From Cucumis sativus (Eukaryota; Streptophyta; Magnoliopsida; Cucurbitales; Cucurbitaceae), in contig NC_026656.2 of assembly GCF_000004075.3 (NCBI RefSeq), forward strand, positions 1,798,001-1,862,000: a stretch of 64,000 bases of DNA, in the 5' to 3' direction. Positions 51,017 to 63,129 of the stretch are shown piece by piece (positions within the stretch are counted from its first letter, which is position 1; the number at the start of each line of letters is the position of its first letter). A program made the translations under genes and the position numbers. Below the pieces are notes generated by a model. It saw only the letters and a program-made list of their open reading frames with translations, made no database searches and was not told the origin of the DNA.

Positions 51017-51118
51017 TCACCCGTCTTCAACGTGTTTCCGGTGGCAATTTCTGCCGCCGATGATGAAGGTTTTGGATCTTCCGATCAACTCAAACTGAAT
51101 AAACGAAGCAAATTTCAT
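51017..51118 (-). other. Upstream ORF in the probable CIPK6 leader
   Basis: A 33-codon frame beginning MKFASFIQFELIGRS ends 126 bp before the CIPK6 ATG. A second ATG eight bases upstream (overlapping, different frame) opens a 12-codon frame. If the leader is not spliced, both would be met by scanning ribosomes before the main start. Whether they are translated or conserved is unknown. Confidence 0.4.
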
Positions 51119-51265
51119 CTCTCCGCATTCCCTGCAGAGTTCTGAAACCCTAAAATTTTCAAATGGGGATTTTCTGATTCCTCTTTTCTTGTTCGTCTCT
51201 CTCTCCCTTAGTTCTTTGGGTTTTCTTCTTCCTTCGCTCTCTTGTGAATTAAAACCGCCTTGAAG

Positions 51266-51275
51266 ATTATATAAT
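51266..51275 (-). promoter_or_regulatory. CIPK6: Candidate TATA box of CIPK6
   Basis: Read on the minus strand this gives ATTATATAAT, about 380 bp before the CIPK6 ATG. It is followed by a purine-rich leader. The spacing implies a leader of roughly 340 bases containing the upstream ORFs. Confidence 0.45.
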
Positions 51276-52069
51276 GGAATTTTGATATGAAATTCCACTT
51301 ATGCCCTCCTCTTCAATGACGTTGCCCCCTTCTTTTCATTCCTTCAATGGCAAAACAAACAATATTTGTATTTAACTGTATATTCTACTTTTACATATAT
51401 AACACTTAAAACCATTTTCATTAATTATAAAAATAGTATAATGTTTATTTACACTCACAACTGGTGTCTAAGAAATACGATATTTAAAACATATCATACT
51501 TTTTTTTTCTTATTTATAAATATGTATAGGTATGAACGATAAAATTGTTTAAAATATTTACCTAATCTAACAAAATTCCATATTTTATATTCATTTTACT
51601 GAAATGGTTGGGAATTTAAGAATACAGTAAAGAAATCTAAATTATAGTATTTTTAAAATAATGATAAGATTACGGAAATTGAAATAGTTAGCGAATTGTT
51701 AGTTGGAGAGTTGAGATAAATATGAAACCTTTAACAACGTGTAGTTCTTATCGATATATACCAAGAAGGAAACGACGTCGTAAATCCCGCGAAACTGCCA
51801 AGAAGCAGCAGCACACGGGAAGAAGCAAAAACGTGGAATTTACTGTTGTGCCACTGGGAATGGTACGGAAACGGATATGATTGGTGGAGTGGAGACATGG
51901 CCCCAACAAAAAATGGAATCACCGTCCCGTTTTCTTCTGACGGGGACGGAAAGGGTAAAGTTGTAAAATTGATTAACGTAATTTAAAATTGGTGTGATGT
52001 GGGTGTGCTGTCGAGAATTTATGTTTTTAGGGGAACAGTGGAGATTGGGCCTACCCAACGAGGAACTGT

Positions 52070-52075
52070 CACGTG
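52070..52075. promoter_or_regulatory. G-box CACGTG
   Basis: A perfect G-box in the context GTCACGTGGCA, about 800 bp upstream of the candidate CIPK6 TATA box. GCCACGTGAC (minus strand) is a strong bZIP or ABRE-type site. Function is inferred only. Confidence 0.4.
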
Positions 52076-52678
52076 GCATTGAAAGCTATTTTTCATTTAG
52101 TTTTTCTTATTCAACGATGTGATAGAGCATCAAGATTGTTATTTTTCCTTTTTTTTTAGCCAATCACACATTTAATTAAATCAAAACTTAATTATGTGTT
52201 TAGGGTTTCTTTATTTTTGTTCAATAATTATAATTAGAAAATTCAATATAAAAATTTTATTTTAAAGAAAAAGAAAAAATATATTAATTTTATGCTCCTT
52301 TTCTTTTAATAAAAGAAAATGGTGCAATTTGGTAACAAAGAGTTGCCTTGTTTAGGTATGAGTTGCATGCATGGTTGCCAACTTTTTCTTTTCTTCCCCT
52401 TCTTTTTATAATTTGATAAAAATTTAAGTTTCATGTTTTTTAGTAAAATTAGAATCAAGAAAGTCAAACTCGTTTTATTTGGAACTTCATACAATTAGAT
52501 TGTAAAAAACAAAAACCAAATGCATCCGGTTGATCATCAATCCAACGAGTTCAATTTCATACAAAAATCAGGTTCGAAAGTTTAATAATTGGAAAGGGAA
52601 AAGTTTAATAGAAAATGGAGGGAAGTTGAAACACGACGCCGATGACAAGTGGCAGCCACACGTCAGCAGGTGATAGTC

Positions 52679-52684
52679 CACGTG
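52679..52684. promoter_or_regulatory. G-box CACGTG in a GC-rich island
   Basis: A perfect G-box in the context TCCACGTGTTG. It lies 12-15 bp from a CACACGTCAGCAGG segment and belongs to the 52620-52800 island. Confidence 0.35.
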
Positions 52685-54886
52685 TTGCGACTGCGGCTAA
52701 CCCTAATTCCCAATTTATAATAATAATAAAACTGGAAACTCTCTCTCGCCGCTGAACTCCACACCCCCCGTCGGCCGCTACCGGACAAATCTTCTCCTTC
52801 CACTCATTACGTATATATGTATACAACAACACCAATAATAATAATAAAATTTCTTAGGAATATAGTCAAATTTCATTTTAGTCTATGCCCAAAATTAATC
52901 AATTCCATTCTTTTATTTGACAGCAAAACTGAGGTATACAGAATTAAAATTTTACACCTTCAGAAGAAGTACATGTTGGAAGAGAATTTGAGTTCAATTT
53001 TGATTCAATTAGTTGAAATTTAATGTTTTAGACAATGACTTGAATTCTAAAGTTTTTACAAACCAATTGGTTAAGTTATTGTCTATATATATGTGTGTGT
53101 GTGTGCGTATATGTATTGTATAATTTTGTAAAGTCAAGAAGAGTCCAACAGCCATTTTAAGACCACACAATGAAAAGATATTTGAATTTATAGACACTTA
53201 GATTGACTGACCTCTTCCTTATACAAAGAGCCATCCCTAATTCACTACTTATATTTTTTGTCCATATGCAATATTTATTCCTCTCATTATTAATGGGTTT
53301 CTAAAGTATCAATTTGTATCAATCATTTTGTAAAGTATAATAGAATCTTGCTAAACGTATGCATTAATTTACATTATTGATTTTGTATATACTATAGCCA
53401 AAATTTTCATGCAATATGGTTTAAAATAATCAACTTTAATTTGGCTAACTTTGTTGATTTTTGAAATTATTATAACCCTTAATTAGTACTCATCATAACA
53501 CATAATCTTATCATCTTTTAAGAATCTTTTCATGCCAAGAAATAGAAGTATAAAAAAAGTTTTTCAATATATAATAGAGAACTATTAAAATTTTCTCTCC
53601 TCATATTATAATTTCTTTTTTACAATAAGCTTAATCTTTATCCATCTTTAAAGGACAAGAAATTGATTACACTTCAATGTGTGTTAATCATAATAAATAA
53701 ATAAATAAAAAGAAATGAGTAAAAGACAAAGAAAAAGAATAATGGTAATATTTGGAGTGACTTTTCAAAAAAAAAAATGATAAAAGTATACAAATTGGAA
53801 AATACTAAATATAATTATAAGGAAGAAAAGTCAAAAAAGGGAAACAGAGTTTCGATTTTAAAAAAGAAAAGGAAGAAATTATTGGAGGACTCTATGCATT
53901 GCATTAAGCCTATTAATTAAAAATGTTTCACATGTTCAATTTGTATCTCTCTTTATTAATAATAATTTCAAATTACATCATCAAGTTTGGAATCTTCTCT
54001 CTCACTCAATTCTATAATCTCCATCTTTTTATTACAACAAAGGTCGACATTTCATTAAATTTAAGGCCAATTAAGAACTGTACCTAAACCAAAATTGGGA
54101 GACAATACATGGAAAACTAGACAAAATGCCACATGCCTTCAAATTCTAGCCATTTGATAATCACAATAGTCTTCTTCTCAAGTTCGATGGTTATTAAATT
54201 GAACCATGTAGTTGGATTGGGCTGAGTGAGTTGAGTTGATCGAGCTAAGGATCAACCCAAAGAAAATTAAGCAAAAGAAGGGATTGGGACAAAGTCCAAT
54301 TGTTAGACCCAATAGACAATCAAGCACAAGCCCACTTTAATTTGGGCACAGAAGTCTTACCTTTCACTCTTGGAGATACTAGAGAGGTAGAACTTAAGAC
54401 TAAAACTTACTAGAGATTTGATGAATTGATGATCGAAATTCTCAATCATGGAAGCCATGAAAGAATGGATGAAAACCGAGCTTGGAAGATAACCCAAGAC
54501 TTGGGAAACTGAAGATTTCAAGAAGACAACCCAGAAGTTACTGAAGATTTCAAAGTTGAAGCCTCAAGAAGATTTGGAAGACTTGAAGCTTTCTTAAATA
54601 CCATTCAAGAGAAAGCCTCAAAGAACCATGTATAACAAAATATAGTTATGCTTTAACACGAGCTTTACCTTTTTCACTCACTTTGAGATAAAATAAAATG
54701 AGATTATTGAATTTGAAAAAGGAAGAAATTAAAAAAAAATAAAAGACATTTTCCATTCTTTTTCTCCTAAGATACAAGCAGATGGATTTCTACCATAGTG
54801 TGCATGAATTTACATGGTAATTTTTAACTATCTTATAAATAACAGAGAAAAAAGGCATCAAAATTGCTCAATATTGTTTCTTGAGC

Positions 54887-57800
54887 TTTGAACTCGTCGA
54901 CATGGTCTTGTTTCTTGAAGCTACTTCTCCATTTTTAACCCAAACATCTCTCTCCGGAGACTCCTGGTAGTACCGAAAGCTAACCAACACTATGAAAGCT
55001 GCCACAATCGAACTTCCAATTTCAATATAAAACATAATGTCGACCATGTTTAAACTATGTTCACGGAATTCATTTTATGATCTAAAACTCAGGTTTTAAG
55101 TACAGAACGTCTACCTGCCCATACGCGATATAGAGTCGATGAGAAATTCCATACGAGAAAAAAGATGGCGATGAACACACCTCTCTTGTGGGAACATAAC
55201 TTCCAAGAACTCCCACAAAGTTTCAACCAGTGTTCACCTAATTTCACAATAGAGAACCCCACAATATTCATTACTCGTAAGAACGCAAATATCAGCCATA
55301 TAGTTAGTTCAAAAAGTGATGTAAAAGAAGCTTGTGGCTTTGATTACAAACACTTCAAGATTCGGTTAAATTACCCTATGTATTATAAGTACGAGAGTGA
55401 TGAAAAGAGCTTGATTTTTTCTTAGACAGCCACATAATCATAGATAACATAAATGAAAATAACATAGAAACTTAGAGAGATAATCTAAAGTATAAAAAGT
55501 GAGCTTCACAATTTTGAGTGAAGGTAGATAAAATCCCAAAATTAAAGTGTGTGTTCATATAGCAAATACTTAGGGAAGGGTAGTCCTTCCCTTAGGTTAG
55601 AGGGTCAAACAACTCCCAAAGGTTAAGTAGTGGCTAAAAAAAGAGTCACATGGTGGTTAGTTTGTGACAGCCCACTCCTATGGGCTTTAATAATTCCCTA
55701 GGTAAAGACATAGGAACCTTAGCAGTGAGGTAAGGATTGGTTTTTTCTTTTTCTTCTTTGGAGAATGGAAGAAACCAAACATAGATAGCCCACGAATACA
55801 AGTCCCACCCCTAAATTTCTTGATTAGTTATATACATTCAACCAATGTTTTCAAAATTCAAGTCAAATTTCAAAAACTAAAATATAATAATTTTGAGGGG
55901 AAAAAAAAAGAGAAATAATTGAACACTTGTTTTAAAAGAGAAGGACCAAATTCAAAGAATCAATAAACTTTTCTTTAAAATCCAAACAAAACCATCCGAC
56001 AGGAAAACCTATGGAAAGAAAAAGAAATCACCGACAAAAGAAATTAATAAATTATTTATTCTTTTCCCAAAAATTAGAAATAAAAAAACAAAATAAAATT
56101 TCTGAAACCATCTCGTGAAGGCTGACGTGGGACCCAGGTGACGTATAAAATGAGTAAAAGAAAGAAAATTCTCTTTTTTTATATAATATAAAAAAATTCT
56201 TCATTTTTTAGTGAAAAAGAAATTGATGGAATTTTAGAGTTTTGTGATTGTGATGTGAAGGGGGAAACGTAGCCGTTATTTGAAGGGACAAAAAAGGACG
56301 GTCAGGATGGGGGTAGGGAGTCAGACCCGTCAAACAAATCGACGAACCAAAAGACAATGCGTACGGTGCTTTGTTGTACTCGGCCGTTTCAAATTATAAC
56401 CCCGACAAGACGTATCAAACAAAAGAAAAGTAAAAAAGCAAAGTCAGTGAAGAAGGTTTCTTTCTTTTTTTTTTACCGTGGGTAATTAATTTGGGCAGTG
56501 TGAAAACCCCGATGAATCCTGTCAGTCAAATCAAGTACATCACTTTGTCAGAATTAATAAAAACAAATACATAAACCCAAAGGAAAAATATTTTATTTGA
56601 ATATTCTAATTATAAAATTATGAGCTTCTAATGGTAAAAAGTGAATTATGTACATACACATCCAAAGTTGAAATTTACAATTTGATTCGGTTTGGCTATT
56701 GAAACAAACCCTATTACTAATGGGTGGTGCCACTAGTAACAACAATTTACATTCCAGATTAGATTATACAAAATGTTGAGATAATATTACAAGTGGGAAA
56801 TGAAACATTTATGTAACCATAATTTGAGGATTGTTATGAAGAAATGAAGTAGGAAGGAAAACAACTAATTTAGAAACTTCAATGGGAGGTGAAGTAAGAT
56901 GGACAAGAATAGGTTAGAAGTTAGATGTACACAATGACGTCTGAGAGAGAGAATTTCAAGAATACATACATAAAACAAAGAATGAAGCAAAAACTTGGTA
57001 ATGTATATAATAGTTAAAAACAAAGATCAAATTACTATTTAAGCCATTTACCTCATAAGTTAAACCATAGATAGATATTAAAATAGTAGTTTTGAAAGAA
57101 AGAAAAAAGTGAATCATTTGATGGCATAGGATTGAGTTTGAAAAGACAGAAGAGAAAGAGAGAGAGAAGTGAATAATAGTGAATAATAGGGAATAAAAAA
57201 GTTACCAATTTTGAGGACATTCCAAAGGGTTATGAAGCTACCCCACTTTGCCAATACAAACAGCAACACACCCACCTACACATTCACATTCCGAACATTA
57301 AACAATATCATGTAATATTATAATGATGTTGCTCATAATTCAAGCCATACTTCTATAAATAAGATTTGAATTGTGTGCATCACACCTCAACTAATTTCAC
57401 AAAACTCAATTAACTTCATATCAACCCACGATAGAATATAGTTATTAAAATTTATTGTTCCACATCTAGCCCAATAATTATATAACTCAAAACAAAAGTA
57501 TTGTATAGTATACTCTCTAAATAAAAACTATATTTGTTCTTTTTTGCTTTTATCTTTATAATACTTGAAAAGTTTCATTCATCCTTAAAATATTAAAGCC
57601 TTTCCAATAAAGTTAAGATAGGTTTGACATACCTTTCAGCTAGTTTAAGCATTACAATTGCCACTTGCATATTTAGTATATTTCACTATGATTTTAATGG
57701 TTTGTCCTAAATTAGAGAGATTATCTAAGGAACGAGATTATTTTGAGATTTGAATTCTACATGAGCATGACTACTTTAAAAAATTATCAACAATAGACAT

Positions 57801-58993
57801 TTATAGACACTGTTTGAAATTTTGATATGTTTTGATATATTTGAAAATCTAAAGAAGAAAAAGAATTTCATATGTTCGAATATCATCTGCATAAATTCAA
57901 TACACATATATAATACATATGACCGACACTCAATTAGAAATCAAACAGTCCACTTTGTTTCTTCATTATTAAATCCTACCATAAAATATTTAAATGCTAA
58001 ATTCTAACCATCTCTGCCTTTTAAAACCCTATTTTCATCATAGCTATAACTAACCACCTCAAAGTTGGATCATTCAATTTCAAGGAATAAAAAAACATTA
58101 CGAGATTTATAAGAATTTTAACTTTTGTTAGAATGAAGGTTTAAAATATCAATGTTTTCAAAATATCGAATTCATAATTTTATGAAAATTTCAATGAAAA
58201 TATTGGCATATTTATGAAAAATTATAGAAACAAAATTTTGGAAAAATAAATCTCTATTTTTTTTTTTTATATAAAAGTGGATTTTTCTAGGGGAGTTTGA
58301 AAAACAGTAAAAGAAAATGTATGATAATTGGCAACTTATATTTTCAAAATTACAAAAATAATAAATTTAAAAGTAAATTACCCTCAATGAAAATGAAAAA
58401 AGAGATAGTCATAAGCAGTAAAACCTCCTACTTTTCCACTCTATGATCGAATATGATTCCAATTAACTAAGAACGAAATTGAGTTAGGTTCATATGTGCT
58501 AAATTACAAACTATAATACCTTACCAAACATAATAATACTCATTGTTATAACCTACCCTAAGGTATGAATTGATGTATTTACTTTTAAAAAGGTATAATA
58601 ATTTAAGAAATGAGAAAACTATTTCCAATATAATTTGGCCATTAAAGAAAAGTTACCTTCATGGTGGCAGAGGGATCTCCACGGAACAGAGCCTTGAGAT
58701 TTTGCAGCAATTCATTCACAAAAGGAACTAACCGTTTAGCAAATCGGATCATATCTTCTTCTTCAACCACCAAATTTTCATCATTAGAATCAATCCTTTT
58801 TCTCCTGTAATTTTCCCGTGAAAATCAAATAGAGAATCAGAGATCTTCTTTTGAATTCTCAGAAACTAGTTATGAAAGAAACAAAAGAAAACCCATTAAT
58901 TAAGATCATACCTCCCAAAAATGGAACTATGGACGAAAATGGTAGTCAGATAAAGAAGACCCATATGCGAAATCAAACTGATAAGGCTGCAAA

Positions 58994-59026
<33 letters not shown>

Positions 59027-59923
59027 TAGAACTTAACAACCCATTTTCTTCTTCCTCTCAACAATGGCGGATTTGGAATTTTTCTTCTACCTGATATTGA
59101 TGTTTTTGATAAAACAAGAGAGGATTATAACCAAATTTCCCACTCCAAAAACCAGACCGGATCTTGAAAAATCTCTCCACATTATCAAATCCACTGAAAA
59201 ACATCAAAGATTTCATGAATTAGGTGAAATGAAATTTGACATCGAAATTTGGGATATAGAGTGAAGGAAACTTTTCTTACTTAATGTCTGTAATTTCTGT
59301 TTGTTTCCCGGGAAAGTTTGTGCAATGATTTTCTTCCGTTCTGGTAAATTGATTTCCTTAACGTCGAAGCTTTCTTTCTCAATCTCTTCTTCAAATGCAT
59401 CGAAGAAATCTTGAGACGTGGAAGACGAAATCACTTTCTCTCTGCATTCGTTTGACTCTTTGAAACTTTTCTCCGACGAGGTTTTTCCGATTCCATTCGT
59501 CGGTGGTTTGGTAAGCCCAACAGCCGATTTACGAGATTGATCAGTCTTCTTCCTCGTTGAGTTTCTCTCTATTTTCTCGCCGGAAACTTGAACTGGCTTG
59601 TTCGGACTACTGTTGGATCTCAATCTCCGTGAAGGAGTCGGACTTTTCCGACTCTGTTCATCGCCGCTACTGGGCGACGACTCTGGTTTTTCCTCCGCAA
59701 TGAGAATCGGGTTAAAACCCTCATCAGATTTCCACGTCTTCCTCCTTCCGCTGCCCGCGGAAGCGGCGGTTGTCGGAATCCCACATTCAACATTTTCATC
59801 GTCTCCATTAAAAACCTTAATCCCACCTCTGACTTCATCGAACCTGATTCTACTCTCCCACACAGACCCAGCTACCACGTTCCCTTTGGCCGCCACCGCC
59901 GCTCTCCGCCGGCTTAAATCCAT
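54887..59923 (-). CDS. Reticulon-like B protein (RTNLB17/18 type), 3' part unresolved
   Basis: Minus strand. Exons 1-5 join cleanly: 59281-59923, 59091-59193, 58912-58986, 58657-58804 and 57206-57275. They give 346 residues. The N-terminal 214 residues are polar and Ser/Lys-rich, with SVWESRIRFDEVRGGIKVFN near the start, as in plant reticulons with a long N-terminus. The reticulon domain starts at MDLIMWRDFSRSGLVFGVGN and includes a hairpin segment (LISLISHMGLLYLTTIF), then RFAKRLVPFVNELLQN and LFVLAKWGSFITLWNVLKI. Further C-terminal coding is visible at about 55118-55240 (HWLKLCGSSWKLCSHKRGVF, IAIFFLVWNFSSTLYRVWA) and 54887-55050 (SIVAAFIVLVSFRYYQ to the stop). I could not find the short segment expected between, and the phases of the last two pieces disagree by one base. 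These proteins shape tubular endoplasmic reticulum. The 3' region may contain an exon I missed or be damaged. Confidence 0.7.
55300..57200. other. Large intron or spacer within the reticulon locus
   Basis: About 1.9 kb between reticulon exon 5 and the next recognisable coding piece. It is mostly AT-rich but includes a GC-richer, ACGT-containing island at 56110-56420. No exon of the missing reticulon segment was found on the minus strand, and no plus-strand gene was recognised. Confidence 0.5.
58993..59026. repeat. (CA)n followed by poly-A, in a reticulon intron
   Basis: Five CA units followed by about 20 A residues lie immediately upstream (minus-strand sense) of exon 3. Read on the gene strand this is a poly-T tract ahead of TGTGTTTTGCAG, so it doubles as a very strong polypyrimidine tract for that acceptor. 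Confidence 0.8.
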
Positions 59924-60149
59924 GGGCGACGTCTAGAAAAGAAAGTAAGAAGCCAACAGCGAATAAATTAGAAGATTTTGAAAAAATGGGGAGATGGGAA
60001 AGAAGCAGAAGAAGAAAATCCCAGTTGGGTGTGGGTGTTGTGAAGGGAGTAGAGGAAGAATGGCGGAGAGAAGGAGAATCCCTGTGGCGGTGAGAAGAGA
60101 AACAGAGAATTTTGTCTTTACGATGCCAAATGGTAAGTGGCAAGTTGAG

Positions 60150-62870
60150 GAAGAAGAGATGGGATTGATTCTTGAATTTCTTCTTCTCTTTTTCTCTTTA
60201 AAATTTAATTCTTATTTTTTTGTTCTTGGGAATCTGAAAGAAAAGTGAAAGATGGGGTGAGAAATGGAAATGGAAATGGAAATGATTTTGGGTGTTATCA
60301 AAAGGAGGGGATTTTGTGGGGTAATTATTATTATTCTCATGGGAAAAAGTCACATTTTCTAAATAAACAAAACTACATATACATATAAAAAAAAAAAAAA
60401 TGAAGTGTTAAAAGGATTGATGGCCATTTCCACATGCAAACAACCAAAAAGTTGAAAAGAAAAGAGAGAAAAAACTACTCAAAACATTTTTAATTTTATT
60501 GTCTCCATTTCTTTTTTAAAGAAAAAATAAATAGTGTTTTAAACTTATATTTTACCTATTTCACTTTCAAATAAAAGTTGGGATAATATATGAAAATAAT
60601 TGGGGAAAAAAAGAAACTTAAAATGAATGTGTTTGTTATTTTGAATTGCTAAAAATTTGAGCTACCACCAAACCAACATGATGTCCTCTACTTGTTCACA
60701 CAACCTATATACTACATACCACAGAAGACTTCCAAATAAATAAATACATGAACTAATCCTAAAGTATGGATTTGGTACCATAACTCCCATAAAATTAATT
60801 TGATTGGTCAAATTAAATATGAGGCACACATACATTGCCTACAATGATGTTAAACTATACATAAGTTTTAATTACGAAGTAAAACATGTATAAACAATTT
60901 AGCATACAAACAATGATGGGTTCTGCGAATTTCCTTTTTCACTCTATGCTAAAATGAGTTTTTGTTTTGAGTTCTAATTTTGCAATCACATATTGTCTTA
61001 AAAAGATATAATTAAAAGAATAGAGAAGCAACGGTGGAGAAAGGCCGACAGAGGGCGGTGGATGGCAGTACGACGCCGTTTCTTACGCCCACTGAGGTTC
61101 AATTGCACCGACACAAAATGATCGGAGTTTAAATAATACTGATTAGGACACCATAATTAATTAATAATTAATACTTAATAAATAATAATAGTAATAAGAA
61201 TTAATTAATTAATACGTGCACACTAAAAAGAAAGTGCATAATTGACCACTTTATACTGCCATCACATTTTGATATTCATTAATCCCCAACATAATCAATG
61301 ATGCCTAAGTTTATTTTATTTTATTTTTGATGTTTGTGCTCTCTTTTATTTTATTTTATTTTATTTTCCATCTTTAAAGAAAAAGTTACATCTTTATTCC
61401 TCATTTCCTTGAAGGGTTTTAATTATTGTTTTTAATAGAGAAAAACCTATTATCAATTAACATTTTTACTTTAAATTTTAGTAATATAATCCCATGCTAT
61501 GTTTTGCATTTTAAACTTAATTAATAAAACAAAAGTAATTGAATTGAATGTTGTAACAAATGATGAAGAAAAGGGGTAAGTAAATTATGTAATAAAGAGA
61601 TTAATAATGAAGAAAATGTAAAATTGACCAATATGTAATTTAATATGAATGTTGCGTTGGTAGAAACAAAAGACCTAGGCTTTAATTCATATACTTTTTA
61701 GGCTCTCCTTTTCAATTCATTTCTTTTTGTTTTAAGGCAAATTAATCAAAGGGAAATTGATGTTGTTGCCAACCATTATAGTTGTGGACCTCATGTTATG
61801 GTTTAGAGTCTCTTTCCCTTTTCCAAAATAAAAAAAAAAGCACTTATTCTTCTAAGGTTTATAGGATATGTTGACTAAATTTCTAAATTTTAGGAAGAAT
61901 AATTGTCTCTATTAACAATCCATTGACTGGATTTACTTAGATTAAAATGGAAAGGAATACTTTGCAACACTTAAGTACACTTTGTAGCTTTGTTTTCGAT
62001 TGAAAAGTATATATATATATTATTTAGTTTATTTGAATAAGAGTGAGTTAAAAGTTATTTTGAGCATGTATATATAGGGAGATTTCCTATTTTCAAAATT
62101 TAGTCACTTCTCTTTCTAACAGTGAGTAGTAAGTTTAAAAATAATAATAAATTGTATAGCTAACATTTTTTTAAATTTGCAAATATAACAAAAATTTGTA
62201 AGTATTTTAACGTATAATTGACTACCTTTGTAATTTTTTTTTAAAATGTTGTTATATATATGTTAACGCTTTAAATCTAATTGTTATATTCATAACCAAA
62301 TAAAAATATATTATAGTAGACAATCTAGATTTTATAAAACGTTTAATAAGAAAAATACAATTAATATGAACATAATTCAATCATTATTAACCTATACTAC
62401 ACCCTTTGAGGTCATAAATCCAAACCTCGTACTCCCCCTTATAAAAAATATTATGTTATAATATCATTTTTATTCTTATACTCTAAAGTTGGTTGAATTT
62501 TAGTTCTTATATAAGTAATTCAAAGTTATTTTTTATCAAAATTTATTAAATAATAATAACGATACTATTTATGAAAAAAATCTAATATGTAAGAATATCG
62601 ACTACTTTATAGTAGAAATGTTGAAAAAAATAAAAATCAACCATAGGGGAGATTAAATTTAAGATTAGTGGATGGATAAGAACTAAAATTAAACTATGAA
62701 ACATACAAAAGAAAATGATTTATAAACTTAAAATTATTAATTTACAATGCAGGCTCATATGATTAACAATTTAATATAAACCTTTCAAAATGAGCATCTA
62801 AAATTCCGAATTGACATTCCAAGGACTCATTCGTCGAAATTTAGGGAAAAAAATTGGAGATTTGAGGAAG
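60150..62870. other. Gene-free interval
   Basis: AT-rich spacer upstream of the reticulon gene. It contains a GC-rich island at 61030-61130, TTTTA runs near 61310-61365 and a foldback-like stretch at about 62455-62700, whose two sides share 'ttagttcttat'. No coding region was recognised. Confidence 0.5.
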
Positions 62871-62928
62871 AAACTCCCTAAGGTGGTTGAACCTTTCCAA
62901 GCCAAAAACCATCACTTTGAATGTTTAT

Positions 62929-63126
62929 CTAAACAGTAGGCAACGAGCGGGCCTTGGCTGCAGCTCTTTCTAAGGCCTTCAACCTGTTTGCTTCCATTCG
63001 AACTCTCTGTTCCTCTGTAAGCTCACTTGTTTCACTTGAATTGCTAGTCTTTGGTTCTTGGTTGGCCACACCTTCCATAGTTCCACCAATGGTTAAGGAA
63101 TCACTTTGTTCATTCTGCAACGGTTC
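62929..63126 (-). CDS. C-terminal exon of a gene extending past the right edge (partial)
   Basis: This is the last exon on the minus strand. An acceptor TTGTAG lies just upstream at 63127-63128, followed by EPLQNEQSDSLTIGG, then SELTEEQRVRMEANRLKALE and RAAAKARSLPTV before the stop. The Glu/Arg/Ala-rich helix near the end (TEEQRxRMEANRLKALERAA) is a helical motif found at the ends of several plant replication and repair proteins, for example the zinc-knuckle/Swi3 (TIPIN-like) family. That identification is only a guess. Upstream exons were not recognised in 63130-64000 and probably lie outside the window. The 3' flank holds only AT-rich DNA. Confidence 0.6.
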   Translation of the reverse strand, partial: EPLQNEQSDSLTIGGTMEGVANQEPKTSNSSETSELTEEQRVRMEANRLKALERAAAKARSLPTV

Positions 63127-63129
63127 CTA

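Larger units (their letters stand above)
51300..54780. other. Region upstream of CIPK6, no gene called
   Basis: It holds two perfect G-boxes (CACGTG at 52070-52075 and 52679-52684) and an AACGACGTCGT palindrome-like site near 51774. There is also a GC-rich island at 52620-52800 without a convincing frame. The rest is AT-rich spacer, plus a purine-rich block (54230-54640) with repeated GAAGATTTnnAAG phrases that may be repeat debris. Confidence 0.5.

Noticed and set aside
59598-59936. 112-codon plus-strand frame over reticulon exon 1
   Set aside because: A shadow of the GC-richer exon on the other strand, with no family features.
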